NCBI GenBank assembly: GCA_030248215.1 | Contig: JASANG010001628.1 | Location: 1 to 64,000 of the forward strand | DNA length: 64,000 nt | Direction of reading: 5' to 3' | From: Enoplolaimus lenunculus | Taxonomy: Eukaryota > Nematoda > Enoplea > Enoplida > Thoracostomopsidae | Shown: positions 1-11,800 of the stretch, piece by piece | Numbering within the stretch: position 1 is the first letter of the stretch | How the letters are laid out: each line of letters opens with the position of its first letter | Translations under genes and position numbers: made by a program | Notes under the pieces: generated by a model | Told to the model about the DNA's origin: nothing | Databases searched by the model: none | Seen by the model: only the letters and a program-made list of their open reading frames with translations

Positions 1-1596
1 ATATTTCTGCAAAATTTAAGAAATCAAATTTGGAATTCAAGCATATATATGTCTGGAGTAAGACGTCAAGAATTTTTCTCGACTATCACACAATTTTATA
101 TGTGTTGTCGGAGTAGAAACCGGATATCCGTTTCCGGTAAGATCAATGTCCGTACCCTTCGAAATTTTTATAAAACGTAACACCACTTCCGAAATCCTGG
201 CTACAACCACCCAAATTACGCAGTTCTTCACTGGAACAGTTAAATTTCTGAGATTTAGGCTTAGGCTTAAAAACTTACAGAAAATGTACAAGTTGGAAAA
301 ACTGTCGCGTCGGGCCCAGTGTTTCCGTTGTCATACTTTCCCGGCTGTCCTGCTGTACGGGCATTACTTACTGGCGGCCCACCTGTTGTCTCCGCTGTTC
401 CAGCACGCTCCAGCTGTTCTGTTGTCCCGTCTGTCTTGGCTATCTGTATCCCTGCTGTTCCGACCACCTTTCCGCAAAATTTAGCACGCATCAGGAGTAA
501 TTTAATTTATAGCGCTTCATTTTTTTAAAATTTAGGAAGCTCGGTGGATATATATTTGCTTGCCGCAACAGTCATTTGTTATGGCAGAAAAATAAAGCAT
601 TTATGAGCAAACTAACACATACAAAATTAATTGATATTCCAAAATATTCTCATAAACTCAAAAGAATTGTGTCTATTAGCGCAGACCTCGACATAATGTT
701 TCGAATTTGACTGTTATTCCTGAAAATTTTCAGAAATATCGTTCTGAAATTTTCCAGACTTAAAAATTACATAAGTACATTAAAATCAGAAATTAGCTCT
801 AGAATGAAAGATAAGACAACAACTATTTCTTGAAAGAAAGAAATTTGTCTCTTCTAAATTGGCAACAATACTTTATTGAACGTAAAACAATTCAATTTGA
901 ACTGTTTCAGACACAATTGCTGAGCTGTTAAAATTGATTAATATCTAAAATTCCAGACATTTTAGTCTTGAACATTTAGAAAGAAAAAGTCGTGGAATTT
1001 CAAGACTATTTTTTGTGTGTAAATATGTGTACAGATAAATAGTTGAGTGCAGTGCGCTTGCTGGATTACAATTAAAATCACGTAGTAGAAAAGTCTTCAC
1101 ATCTGCGACATGATCATTAAACATCGGAGAGTTCAATTTTTGGCTGAGCAAAAAAATACGACACAGTTCCTGAAATATATACAGAAGATCGTCTCGGCTT
1201 GATTTAGGATTAAAACCCAAAATATACAAGAACTAAATTCTCAACTCAACTCAAACGACCATGCAACCTTGCCACTTGTTGCTCACGCCCGTAGCCAGCT
1301 CACCTTGCTAGGCTGGCGAAAATTTATTCAGGAGGGGCATACAAGTGTTCTCGCTGACTTACTAGCAAGTTTGAAGATCTTTAGAGGGAGGGCAAAAACA
1401 TTCGCAAGGGGGCGGGGCTGAGCTCCCCGCTTCCTCAATGTCTACGGGCCGTTGTTACAGATAAATTAAGTGCACTGATCGACCGTAATCGAATTTCCTT
1501 GCAGTCTTTAAAATTTCCTGTTCTTAGAGCAAAAACTATACGCAAAGTCTGAGTTTGGTTTTTGACAAAATACAAACATGGTAAAAAAGAACTCAC
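1..1596. other. SLC44 3' intron: no exon found
   Basis: Most likely the intron after the exon at 1597-1668. It holds one hAT-type MITE (1284-1451) and a short TTAGGC-like run near 250-272. Minus-strand reading frames here (for example around 1060-1150) do not align with the expected last SLC44 helices. Confidence 0.5.
1284..1451. mobile_element. hAT-type MITE, CCCGTAGCC family (copy 1)
   Basis: Begins CACGCCCGTAGCCAGC and ends GTCTACGGGCCG, the inverted termini shared by this family. It is flanked by TTGTTGCT and TTGTTACA, an imperfect 8-bp duplication (6/8). It is too short to encode a transposase. Confidence 0.7.
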
Positions 1597-1668
1597 CGAC
1601 ACTTGCAACAAGAACAATTTTGCCAAGTAAAAGTACAAAATCGGTTACTTTATCCAAAACAAAAGACT
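1597..1668 (-). CDS. SLC44 exon: DKVTDFVLLLGK helix
   Basis: SFVLDKVTDFVLLLGKIVLV matches the family VVVLDKVTDLLLFFGKLLVV almost position by position. Acceptor TATTTTCAG, donor GTGAGT. The frame is set by homology, because the other two frames meet stops. The exon ends with one base of the next codon. The following exons (last helices and C-terminal tail) were not found in 1-1596 and are taken to lie outside the window. Confidence 0.87.
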
Positions 1669-4600
1669 CTGAAAATACAGAGAACTACCTACGTTTCAAA
1701 CTCGGTTTATGAAGCGTCATCCACAGTAATTTGAGTACACTAGAATATTTTCAATCTGCTTTAATCTGCAAAACCACATTCCATGTAATAGTAAAACTTG
1801 TAGTTAGTTTCTGGTTGCAACCAACTAAAACATTCTGTTGCAGTAAATACAAAAAATTAAAATAATTCATTAAGTTGGCGGAAACTAACCTGACAACATT
1901 TCGCATAAGCAACGAAAATGATTCTTTTGATGATTTGACAAAATTCATGCCATACATTGCTACCGGTAACAACAAATAATAAGTTTGTTAAACATAGAAT
2001 TTTAGAATTTTTCCGGTAGGGGTGGCAAAACATTTTGTTTTGAATTTTTATCGATTTCAAGTTTCGGAAATATATTAATATATAGATTTACAACTAACAT
2101 TGCAGGTGCAAATTTATTTCAAATCGTACCGCACCTATTTTTTAGCTATTTGGACAGAAAACAAGTTTTGGGCTACAGATGAACAATTTGCATTGATATT
2201 TTCAGCACGACAGAGCTGGTGGATGATATTCATTCATTAAGTCATTGCTTTCGTGTTGGATCCGCTATTCAGGACACATTTCAATGCAAAAATTGAAAGT
2301 ATATAAATAAACCGAGCTCAAAAAAGTTAATTCTTACACCATAAATGCATTGACCAGTTATATAATAGTAGTTTTTCTTAAAAAATAAATAGACAAGATA
2401 AAGTTACTCCAAAATTTACTATGATTAACTCATTTCTTGTCAAAAATTTGAGTATTTTTTCAAACAACCAAAACAGGCATCGAAAACACCTATAATAGCA
2501 TTTAGAAAAATTGCTAACGGTAATTTTTAGTTCAAGAGCATGCGAAAATGCTCCTAGTGTTTTAGAACTTTGGTGTTTAGTGTCCGGCAGGGCTCCAACG
2601 GAGATTCGATTCAGGCTAAAATGTTGATAAAATTTGGGTTCCGATTCCGATTGCGACCGGCTGCTATTCTGATGCCGGAATTATGACTTTTCGGCTACGA
2701 GTTTTTAAGGTGATTGAACTTGCTGATGTGTCGTTTTACGTCTGAACGAATAACAAAATCTAAACTTAAAACTCTATTTCATAGCGGCAAACAGTGATGT
2801 TAGCCCCACAAAATTTCAAATATAGCTCGATTTTATTGGTTCAACAGTATTGTTTCTGCAGTGACAACGGCACTCCATAGAATTAGTTAACTTTCAAAAA
2901 TCTGGGTCCTATTATTTATGGCTTCATAAGATTTCATATATAAAGTTTTGAAATGCTAAAATGCTTAACTGCTTTTAAAATTAACGCTAAACTGATCCAG
3001 TGCTCTGACAATTGGCATGCTGTTCTTAGAATTGGCAGGCCTCCATTAATAATTAATTTTATAATGTTAGTAGATCCATCTAATGCAGTCAGCTATACAA
3101 GCCATTTTTACTGAAACCGTGAACAATACAGACACGCATACTACAACAAAAGTAAAAAGTTTTACACTTTACTTTTTAATAGAATTACTAAAACTTAAAT
3201 TCCAATTCCGATTTCGTTTCCAACAAAATATACTTCCGATTGGAACCTTAGTGTCAGGTGAAAGTTAACGCCTTCATTATAGATTTTGATAAACATTTCC
3301 ATTACTAGCCGAAATGGTTGCAATATTTGCAATACTAAGACCTAAAATAAAGTAGTACACCAATGTATTTGTCGTTGTGGATTCCTTTGTCTCAGTATTT
3401 GATTCACACAAAATTTAAACGCACAACAGTTAATCAGAAGAAGCCTAAATATATTTCATTTCGTTCAGGATTATTAATAAACAAGAACTGTTTCAAATAT
3501 CTGAACATTACATATAATAATAGCGTTAGAAACAGCCTAACGAAAAATTCAAATTTTAACCATCTTTACCAGAGAGACTGTTGCGAAATAAAAAAATAAG
3601 AAATGTTTTTCTGAAAATAATCAAAATTAAAAAATCTCGCACCACAAACTGCGGTGAAACTTACTTTAAAATACCCTGAGCACATGAGTTATTGCTCGCT
3701 TTAAGCTTTTTATCCAAATATTCAAGGATTACGCGAATTAACCGTGTCATTGCAATTAATAGAGAGCCGAATGCTACTGAACCCATGTGATACCTGAAAA
3801 TATTCTCGAGATGGTTGAATAAATTGCCATTTTCAAGTTTTTAGTGATTTTTCAAACGCGCTATGGCACCTGCTGTACATTATTATCAAAAGTTTTCAAC
3901 ATGAAAACATAAGTAACGATATGATCAACACATATTTTACTAGTTAGACTCAATGGACGACTAACGTATATATAAATACGAAAAATTTCACTACCGAAAT
4001 TGTCGAAATTTCTATAAAAGATTCACCGAAGCTACAAATCAGTATTCTGCCGATGCCGGAATCAGATTTCCCGCTGTTGCCTCGCTGCGCTATGTAAGCA
4101 TTTCAGCCATGCTTGTCCGTTATGTGCACATTAATATAGTGCAATGCACTGTATGAATGCTAGCCGGCAGCATACGGTCGACACATAAAGTCGACGACAA
4201 AAAGCAATTAGAGAAGCGAGCTGTGTGGCGCAGTGGTAGAGTGTTTGCTTAAGGGTCCGCAGGCTGAGAGTTCGATTCCCGCACTGGAGGCCCGCTTGTC
4301 CAGCTGCTTAGTGAAAAGGTCTGATGTCCCGGTTCCTTCCTAGACTGACATGGGGGCTACGCCGTGAGCGCAATGGTAAATTGTCGCGCTTTGAACACGG
4401 TACCCGGTCGTAAATAGGATGAGCTGTCAAGGGACGACCTTGTTGAAAATTGGGGCATGTAAGCATGCGAGCATGCTTGTCCTGGTGCATAAGCAATATA
4501 TGCAACGAACACTGTAATTGTATAGTGTGCTTGCTGGCAGCATATCGTGTCGAGATATAGTCGACGAGAAAAGCAGTTCGACACGCGGGCTACGTGACGC

Positions 4601-7600
4601 AGTGAACAGCGTCTGTCTGACGCGCAGAAGGTCGCTAGTTCGAAACCACCCATAACCCCCCGCTTTTCCAGCTGTTTTGTAGAAAGGTTTGAAGCACCGG
4701 TTCCTACCTAAACTGGCACGCTAGATACCTGACAGCACGTCCCAAAGATCGAAACAAAGGCAACGACGGTATATCACGAGGTTTTTTAAACGCCCAGTAA
4801 TACGATGCAAACGCTCCAGCAAGTGTTGTTTGTTGCATACCCGACACAAAACACGTAATCCAAAACATTGCAAACAGATTGAACAGTTGAAGCCACAATA
4901 CGTAGCTTAAAATTAAATTAAAATTTCATTCCTAGCTCACGCTTATAATAGAGCGTAGCCATGATATCATTTTTGATTGATTTAATCTCAACGAACCATC
5001 AAATAGTTGGAGGTGGCGTTGCGAAGAATGATTTTCGTCGCTTAGTTCAACAAGTGTTGAGAAACTGTTTATTTTTTAATTGTCCCACAAATTTCCGAAG
5101 GAAGAGTATCGTTCTTTTGTAACTCATTGTATACTTTCACTCGTCGGCGTTACGGTTTTTCTCATCATTTCTACTTAAATTTATAAGGTTTTAGACGTGA
5201 ATTGGGAAAACAGAAACACTGTAATCTTATTAAAGATCATTTGATATGGTTCAAATAATATATCTTCAAATCCATTTTCTCAGCAGTTCGTAGCCATCCG
5301 CTTTTATGATCTAATGCGTCGTTTACTTTAACTCGTGTACGCAGTGTGGAGAACTGTTTGTTTATTAATAAACATGCGAGCATTTCAAACGACAGTTACT
5401 AAAATTCAAATAGCGTAGGTATTGTCGTTGAAATATTATTTTAACACAATAGTTTTAAATATCAGGATAAGTAGTGTAGGGTTACCAAATGGCAAACAAA
5501 GTTCGAAGCAAAGGTTTTCGCTTCGGTTGTGGTGATATGACTCAAGCCTGCAACGGTACAAGCGACCAATCCGTTTCTGTAACCATTGAGAGTAGGTACA
5601 ACAAACTATTATGCAAAAAAGCTTACGACATTTCTTCATATCGTACAAATCTACACTGAGCACTGGAATTCGTCAAATCTTTGCTACTGTCACCGTAATC
5701 AACCGTTGAACATTTACACCGAACCACAGTTGTGTCATTGAGTTCAACTCCTTTCGAAGACGGCTTCTCGCACACCGGCAGACTCGATGACGCCAAATAC
5801 ACTGCGATAACGCCCCAAATAAACAAAACTGTAAGTTGAATTGCTGACGGAAATAACGGAAACACAAGTGTGCTCATCATGTGTCCAAGAGCCCTGAAAT
5901 AGTTCCACGGCAACCGGCAATTGCCCAAAAAATGGTTCAACTTTAATTTTTTTGCAGATTTAGCATTAATACAAGTAGAAAATATTTATTCAACACAAAA
6001 GCAATAAATTTTACGCGACTATTTTTAAAACTAATCTTTTGTAACGCGGCAGCAAAATGTTTACGCTCGATATACGGGTATTGATAAACTACTACCGTAA
6101 TGAAATTGGCGATGCCAACAACCATATTGGCACAGCAACTTCAGTCTAATTTCAACGTAAGTCGATATTTTAATTAAATCGTATGAGTTTTGAAGTATAC
6201 TGTAATTAGTCAATGAGGACATTAATACGGTATTTCTAAAAATAAGTATTTTTGAGCTTCAAGTATTGCCGATTAAATAACTTGCCCTAACAAGGGTTGG
6301 TATTCTCAAACGGCATTCCACATCTAATAATTACCGCAGTTGGAGATATGTCTTGTAACTTTTGATCTTTTACACGAGTGATGCTGCGTGTTACTTCACA
6401 AATTTTAAGCTTCATGTTTGCGGTAGTTAGACTGTTTGAAATCTATTACTAATTGATTACAGGGTCTATACACATTCGAGAATACGGTTTAAATTGTATG
6501 CGTACCTGCTTGATTCTTGAATAAGTGATATAGCGATTCGAATTCGATTTCGTAAACATAACAACATAATCAACACAATGACGAGCAAAATTGAAACAAT
6601 GATTGCTGTAAAGAAAAACATTTAACGAAAACGAGAACGTAAACGGATAGTAATCAAAATAACAGAAACTGAAAACGGATATTGAAGTAATATAAAGTTT
6701 ATTTCTATGCTAATAATTTGTGTTAGTTTAATATTATCAGTTTTAAGAGCGCGTACCTAACGCAAGTATAAACTTTGTCATTCTCCAGTACGACTCCAAA
6801 TGAAGTGTAAAATGAACGTTGACGCCAGATTCTGAGTTGTATTTTAGATCCCACCATTGATACCAAAACACCGCGGTGCCTAAAAACCCACATATTCTAA
6901 AATATTGTTTCAGTCAACAACAGATCTAACATCTTCTTGCAAATATAGTGTTAATGCTTTTACACTTTCTATCTTACTTGACATTGGTTCAACTCAACCT
7001 AATTTCCAGAATTTTCTCATTTAATTTGGTGAACATTTTGAGGGCCAAAGAGTCAAAATCAGCTTTAAAGGCGTCGCATTGGCACGTATTTTGGAGTTAG
7101 CCACATGTTTTGTACAAACACGTGAAAATGCACCTTTGTACACTCTGTATTCCATATAAGGTTGTCTTAGGCGTAGACCTAGGCTTAAAATAAAGGCTTT
7201 AAGCTTAAAGTAAATAGTTCAGGCTTAAGTTTAAAGTAAATGCTTTAGGTTTATGCTTAAAGTAAATGCTTTAGGCTTAAATAAAAAAATGCTTTAAGCT
7301 TAGGCTTAAAGTAGTAAATGCTTTAGGCTTAGGCTTAGGCTTAAAGTAAATGCTTTAGGTTTAAGCTTAAAGGAAATGCTTTAGAGTTAGGCTTAAAGTA
7401 AATGCTTCAGGATCAGGTTTAAAGTAAACGCTTTAAGTTTAGGCTTAAAGTAAATGCTTTAGGCTCAGGCTTAAAGTAAATGCTTTAGGCTCAGGTTTAA
7501 AGTAAACGCTTTAAGTTTAGGCTTAAAGTAAATGCTTTAGACTTAGGCTTAAAGTAAATGCTTTAGGCTCAGGCTTAAAGTAAACGCTTCAAGTTTAGGC

Positions 7601-8812
7601 TTAAAGTAAATGCTTTAGGCTTAGGCTTAAAATAAATGCTTTCGGCTTAGGCGTAAAGTAAACGCTTAGACTTAAAGCGTAGAAAAACCGATCATTTCAA
7701 TTGACAAATATTTCTGTAGTTAGGACAAAGAAATGTTAAAAATAATTAAAAGTCTACTGGGACCAGATAAAGGTGGTAATTTATTTTTCTCTCCATTCCT
7801 TTAAATGCTCACTCATAGACAATCAAACTTTTTGTAATAATCTTTACAACTCCGTAACACCTCTGGCGCCAAGTTTGTACTAAACATCACGTAGCTTTTG
7901 TGTTGCGACCGTTCGTTCAAATTTGTCAAACACTCACCAACTGCTAAAATCAAAATCACCGCAAAAATACTGAACCAAACAACAACCGCTGACAGCCAAC
8001 GCATTACTGCGATCCAAATAAGCGATACAATAAGTGTGATTATAAACATCCTGAAAAATTAAATGTTTCCATTCAAGGCAAACCAGCACAATCCGGAAGT
8101 AAAATTTCTTTAAAATCGAAGGAACGGACTTAAAGCGGAGTTGACGCAAATGGAGCAAGTTCTCATTTACGCAAAAGTTAAACACTAGTGGTACACAAAA
8201 TTGTTGAATATACACACATACATACATCAGAAATGTCAGCGGGTAAATATTTTTTACCCGCGCTGCGGTTTTACAGCGGCAATTATGTTTTTCACGCTCG
8301 GGTATGCCCGCGCAAAATTACTTTACCGTTAGCCGCCTTTTCCCGCCCTTGTTTTTCTTCTGCGTTCGATACAATTGTGTGATTTTACAGTGCATTTATT
8401 TTACTCTCGAGTTATTTTTCACTCATATGGTCAAAACAGTTTAAAAATTCAAGTTTTTCTACATAATATGGTTTCAAGTTTCTTATGAAAATTTAAGGCG
8501 TGTATGCATCATCCACAATGAAATGTCACGAGATCACACAGGAAATGTCATAACGTCCGGTTAACACTCGAAATTTTTAACATTTTTGAGTGTTAACTTG
8601 AGGTTATCGAAAAATTTGCGCTAAGAGGTTAACACTCGAAATGTTAAAAATTTTCGAGCGTTGATCTTTTAGGTCAACACTTTTTCATCGATTTATACAT
8701 TTATATATAAAATACACATAAAATTGTTATGCGTGTCAGAGAAAAAGAAGACCAAGAAGACACAAAGGAAAGGCGAAAAAAAAAAGAAAAACAAAAAAAA
8801 CACAAAACAAAA

Positions 8813-8870
<58 letters not shown>

Positions 8871-11800
8871 TATGAAGTGGTTCATAGTCAGTGTTAATCT
8901 AAGGTTAATAACAATTTTGTAAACGAAATTTTGAAGTCCACTTCCTTTGGTTTTCTCAGTTTTGGACGTTCAAAATATTTGGATTCTCTAATGTTGTAGT
9001 GAAGTTGAGTGTTATACGGTGAATTAAGATTTGTATTATGCGCGAAACATTTACGTCCTTGAAATAAGCCTCAGCGTAAGGATAAGTTTGTAACCGGGCT
9101 TAATTAAACCTAAGCGAAGCATAAACCAAGCCAAAAATTACTTCAAAGTTTTACATACAAAGTACTTTGAGACTAAATATTATTAGTTCGAGTCTTCGAA
9201 ACATCTAAAATTTCTCACCCACATTTTTTTGTTTCAACCTCAGGTTGACAACATTTTATATATAGGTAACTTGATATTTACACGCGTTGTGTATATGTTC
9301 TGATTGTATATGTGACGTGTGACTGTGCTTGTTTGCACAAGTGATAACCTAAGGTTAACACTCGAAAATTTTTAAAATTTTCGAGTGTTAACTTTAGGTT
9401 AACGCTACATTTGTTATAACCTCTGGTTAATACTTGAAGCTTAAATATTTTCAAGTGTTAATTAGAGGTTATGACATTTCCTGTGGGAGCTCGCGACATT
9501 TTATTGTGGATGACGAATATATTAATAAATTTTTATCCGCACTTTGAAATTATTTGTCCAAGGGTATATCCACATCAAAATTTTTTTACCCGGCCAACGT
9601 TTACCCGGGTGTAACCGCGGGTACCCGCTGGTAACGTGCAGCGCTGACATACACACATACAAACATATATATCAGAGTGCACAACGGAAAAAGATTATGC
9701 CAGAATCTGAATAGCAAATTTATACCGGAATCAGAGCATAATCGGAACTAGAAACTTTGTGACTAAACGGACAATTTCTATAAAGTATAATTATGATTTA
9801 GGGTGTCTGTTGACTGGTAAAAATTCTAGAAAACGTCACATGAACAAATTGGCAGTGATTTTTTAGTTCTGTAAGGGTAAAATACAATCAATTATTGATA
9901 AGTTAACTCATCGAGAACATTAAAATGTCCAAATTCCTATTCCGATTTATTGTGCAATCGGAATCGGAACTCGTTTTGAATCGGAATTCTAATCTGAATA
10001 GGAATTCCCGTTGCACCCTGATGACATATAATATATGTATATTTGTATATATAATTCTAAACTTGCCCGTAATTACTAGAAAAAGCTTCGTTAACCCCAA
10101 GACAGTGTATAAATAAAGCATATAAGCTAATATTTGATACCGGTAATAGTTGCTTTGACGTGCGTATACGTTGATTGTAAAGATTTCTTACCCGAGGATA
10201 AACCACCATAATCGTTCAAGATCTTCAAATATATTTTGTCCAATTTGTTTCAATTCAAGTAGTTGTTTGACCACGCTAAATAAAATTACACATTACACGT
10301 CTGGTTAGTTGCTTTTCATCTGGAGTGGGTAATGCTCAAATTAGCCAATTACCAACCATAATCAGCGCTGCGGCAGGGGTATCTGTGCAAATCTCGTGCT
10401 GCGAAATGCCCCCTCACTGTAAGGTATAAACTAGGGGCGTAGCAGTTTATCTAAAAACAGAAGGTACACACCCGTACCCAGCTCACCTTGCTAGGCTGGG
10501 CTGAAAATTTTCCAGGAGGAGCTGAGCCCCCCCGGCCCCCCTTGGCTACGGGCCCGAGGAGGCACATATATGAAGGAAATATGTAATGACAGAAGAAAGC
10601 TCATGAGCGACGCGATGGGAAACCAAATAAGAGCGATAACGCAATGTTGAAAATAAATTGCGCCCAAGGCGCACAATTTATGAAATAGTACAGCGGATAG
10701 GTTTTACCCAAGGTCACCCACTACCCGGCCCGTAGGGGGTTGGAGAGACTGTAGTCGCAACACTGACCAGACTGACATATTGCTAAATTGAGAATTGTCT
10801 AAACATGACAGTTGCCCAAACAACTGTTGTAAAAACGACAATTTCTCAAATGCGACAATTACCCAAACGACATTTGCTCTAAATCAATCTAAATCAATAG
10901 TTTAGTTGTCTAAAATATAAAAATATTTTATTCGCAAATTAGAGAATACTCACATCGTACAGTTCAGTTACTGTAGTGGCCCGAATATTAAGATGGGCGA
11001 ACATTGATATTTATTTCGCCTTTAGGCGTAATCTCTTCACTATTCGATTCCGAACTGTTATTTTTTAACCCAGCTCCAGGTCTTTGGACACAAACCTCTA
11101 ACTTATGCAATCTATTGGCTGCTGAACTCCCGTTTGATTCAGGAAACGTTACGCAATCTATTTACAGTAATTGACGTTTATAGATTAATTAGTAATTTTG
11201 GATTATATTCATTTACGGATTATAATTAGGGAAATACACTCCTATTAATTCGTACTCAAAATACGGAACCCACACTCTGATTTGGATCACTTTTAGTACG
11301 TGTTTACTTTGATTCTTGCGCAACAACAGTTGAATTTGGAATCGTTCCACGCGACGAATCGCTATTACTATTAAGCTCCTGTTCGATGCTGTCATCGTTT
11401 GCACCGCTTCCGCCGGATTTAGTCAAAATAAAATTTGGCAAACATCGGCCCATATAACTCGATTGAGGGATCCAATATTTTGGACACAGACCAGAAGCGA
11501 TTGCATCGTTCAGTTGTTTATCGGATTTCTAAAATCAATTTGATTAAATTTGAAATAAAAAAAGACAATTTAATTTTAAATTTCTTAACGACTTTGATAT
11601 TAGCAAAATTTTACTATATAAAATCTCTGAACAAATGTTTCTGACATCAGAACAAATATACCGGTAGCGGAGTTGACATTCGAGTTACATTTTACAATTT
11701 TCACAGATTTCTTAGACAACCGATAAAGCATTTACAGTAAACATTTTTCGCTCTTCATTTGCGTTGAAGATGACGAATTTTTGACTTTATTGATTCTTAA

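Larger units (their letters stand above)
8233..9650. mobile_element. Outer element with TACCCGCGGGTA motifs, host of the 1.0-kb transposon
   Basis: Left ATGTCAGCGGGTAAAT and right, inward, ATGTCAGCGCTGCACG flank the element at 8509-9513. Both arms contain ACCCGCGGGTA-like palindromes. A related set lies near 38936-39330. The best reading is an older element interrupted by a younger one. Confidence 0.55.

Noticed and set aside
4219-4290. Possible tRNA gene (A and B boxes present)
   Set aside because: It is part of a SINE with constant leader and tail sequences, and the stems are not intact.
7160-7680. Telomeric DNA (TTAGGC)n
   Set aside because: The hexamer is only part of a 26-bp unit within a gene intron, so it is interstitial minisatellite sequence rather than a chromosome end.
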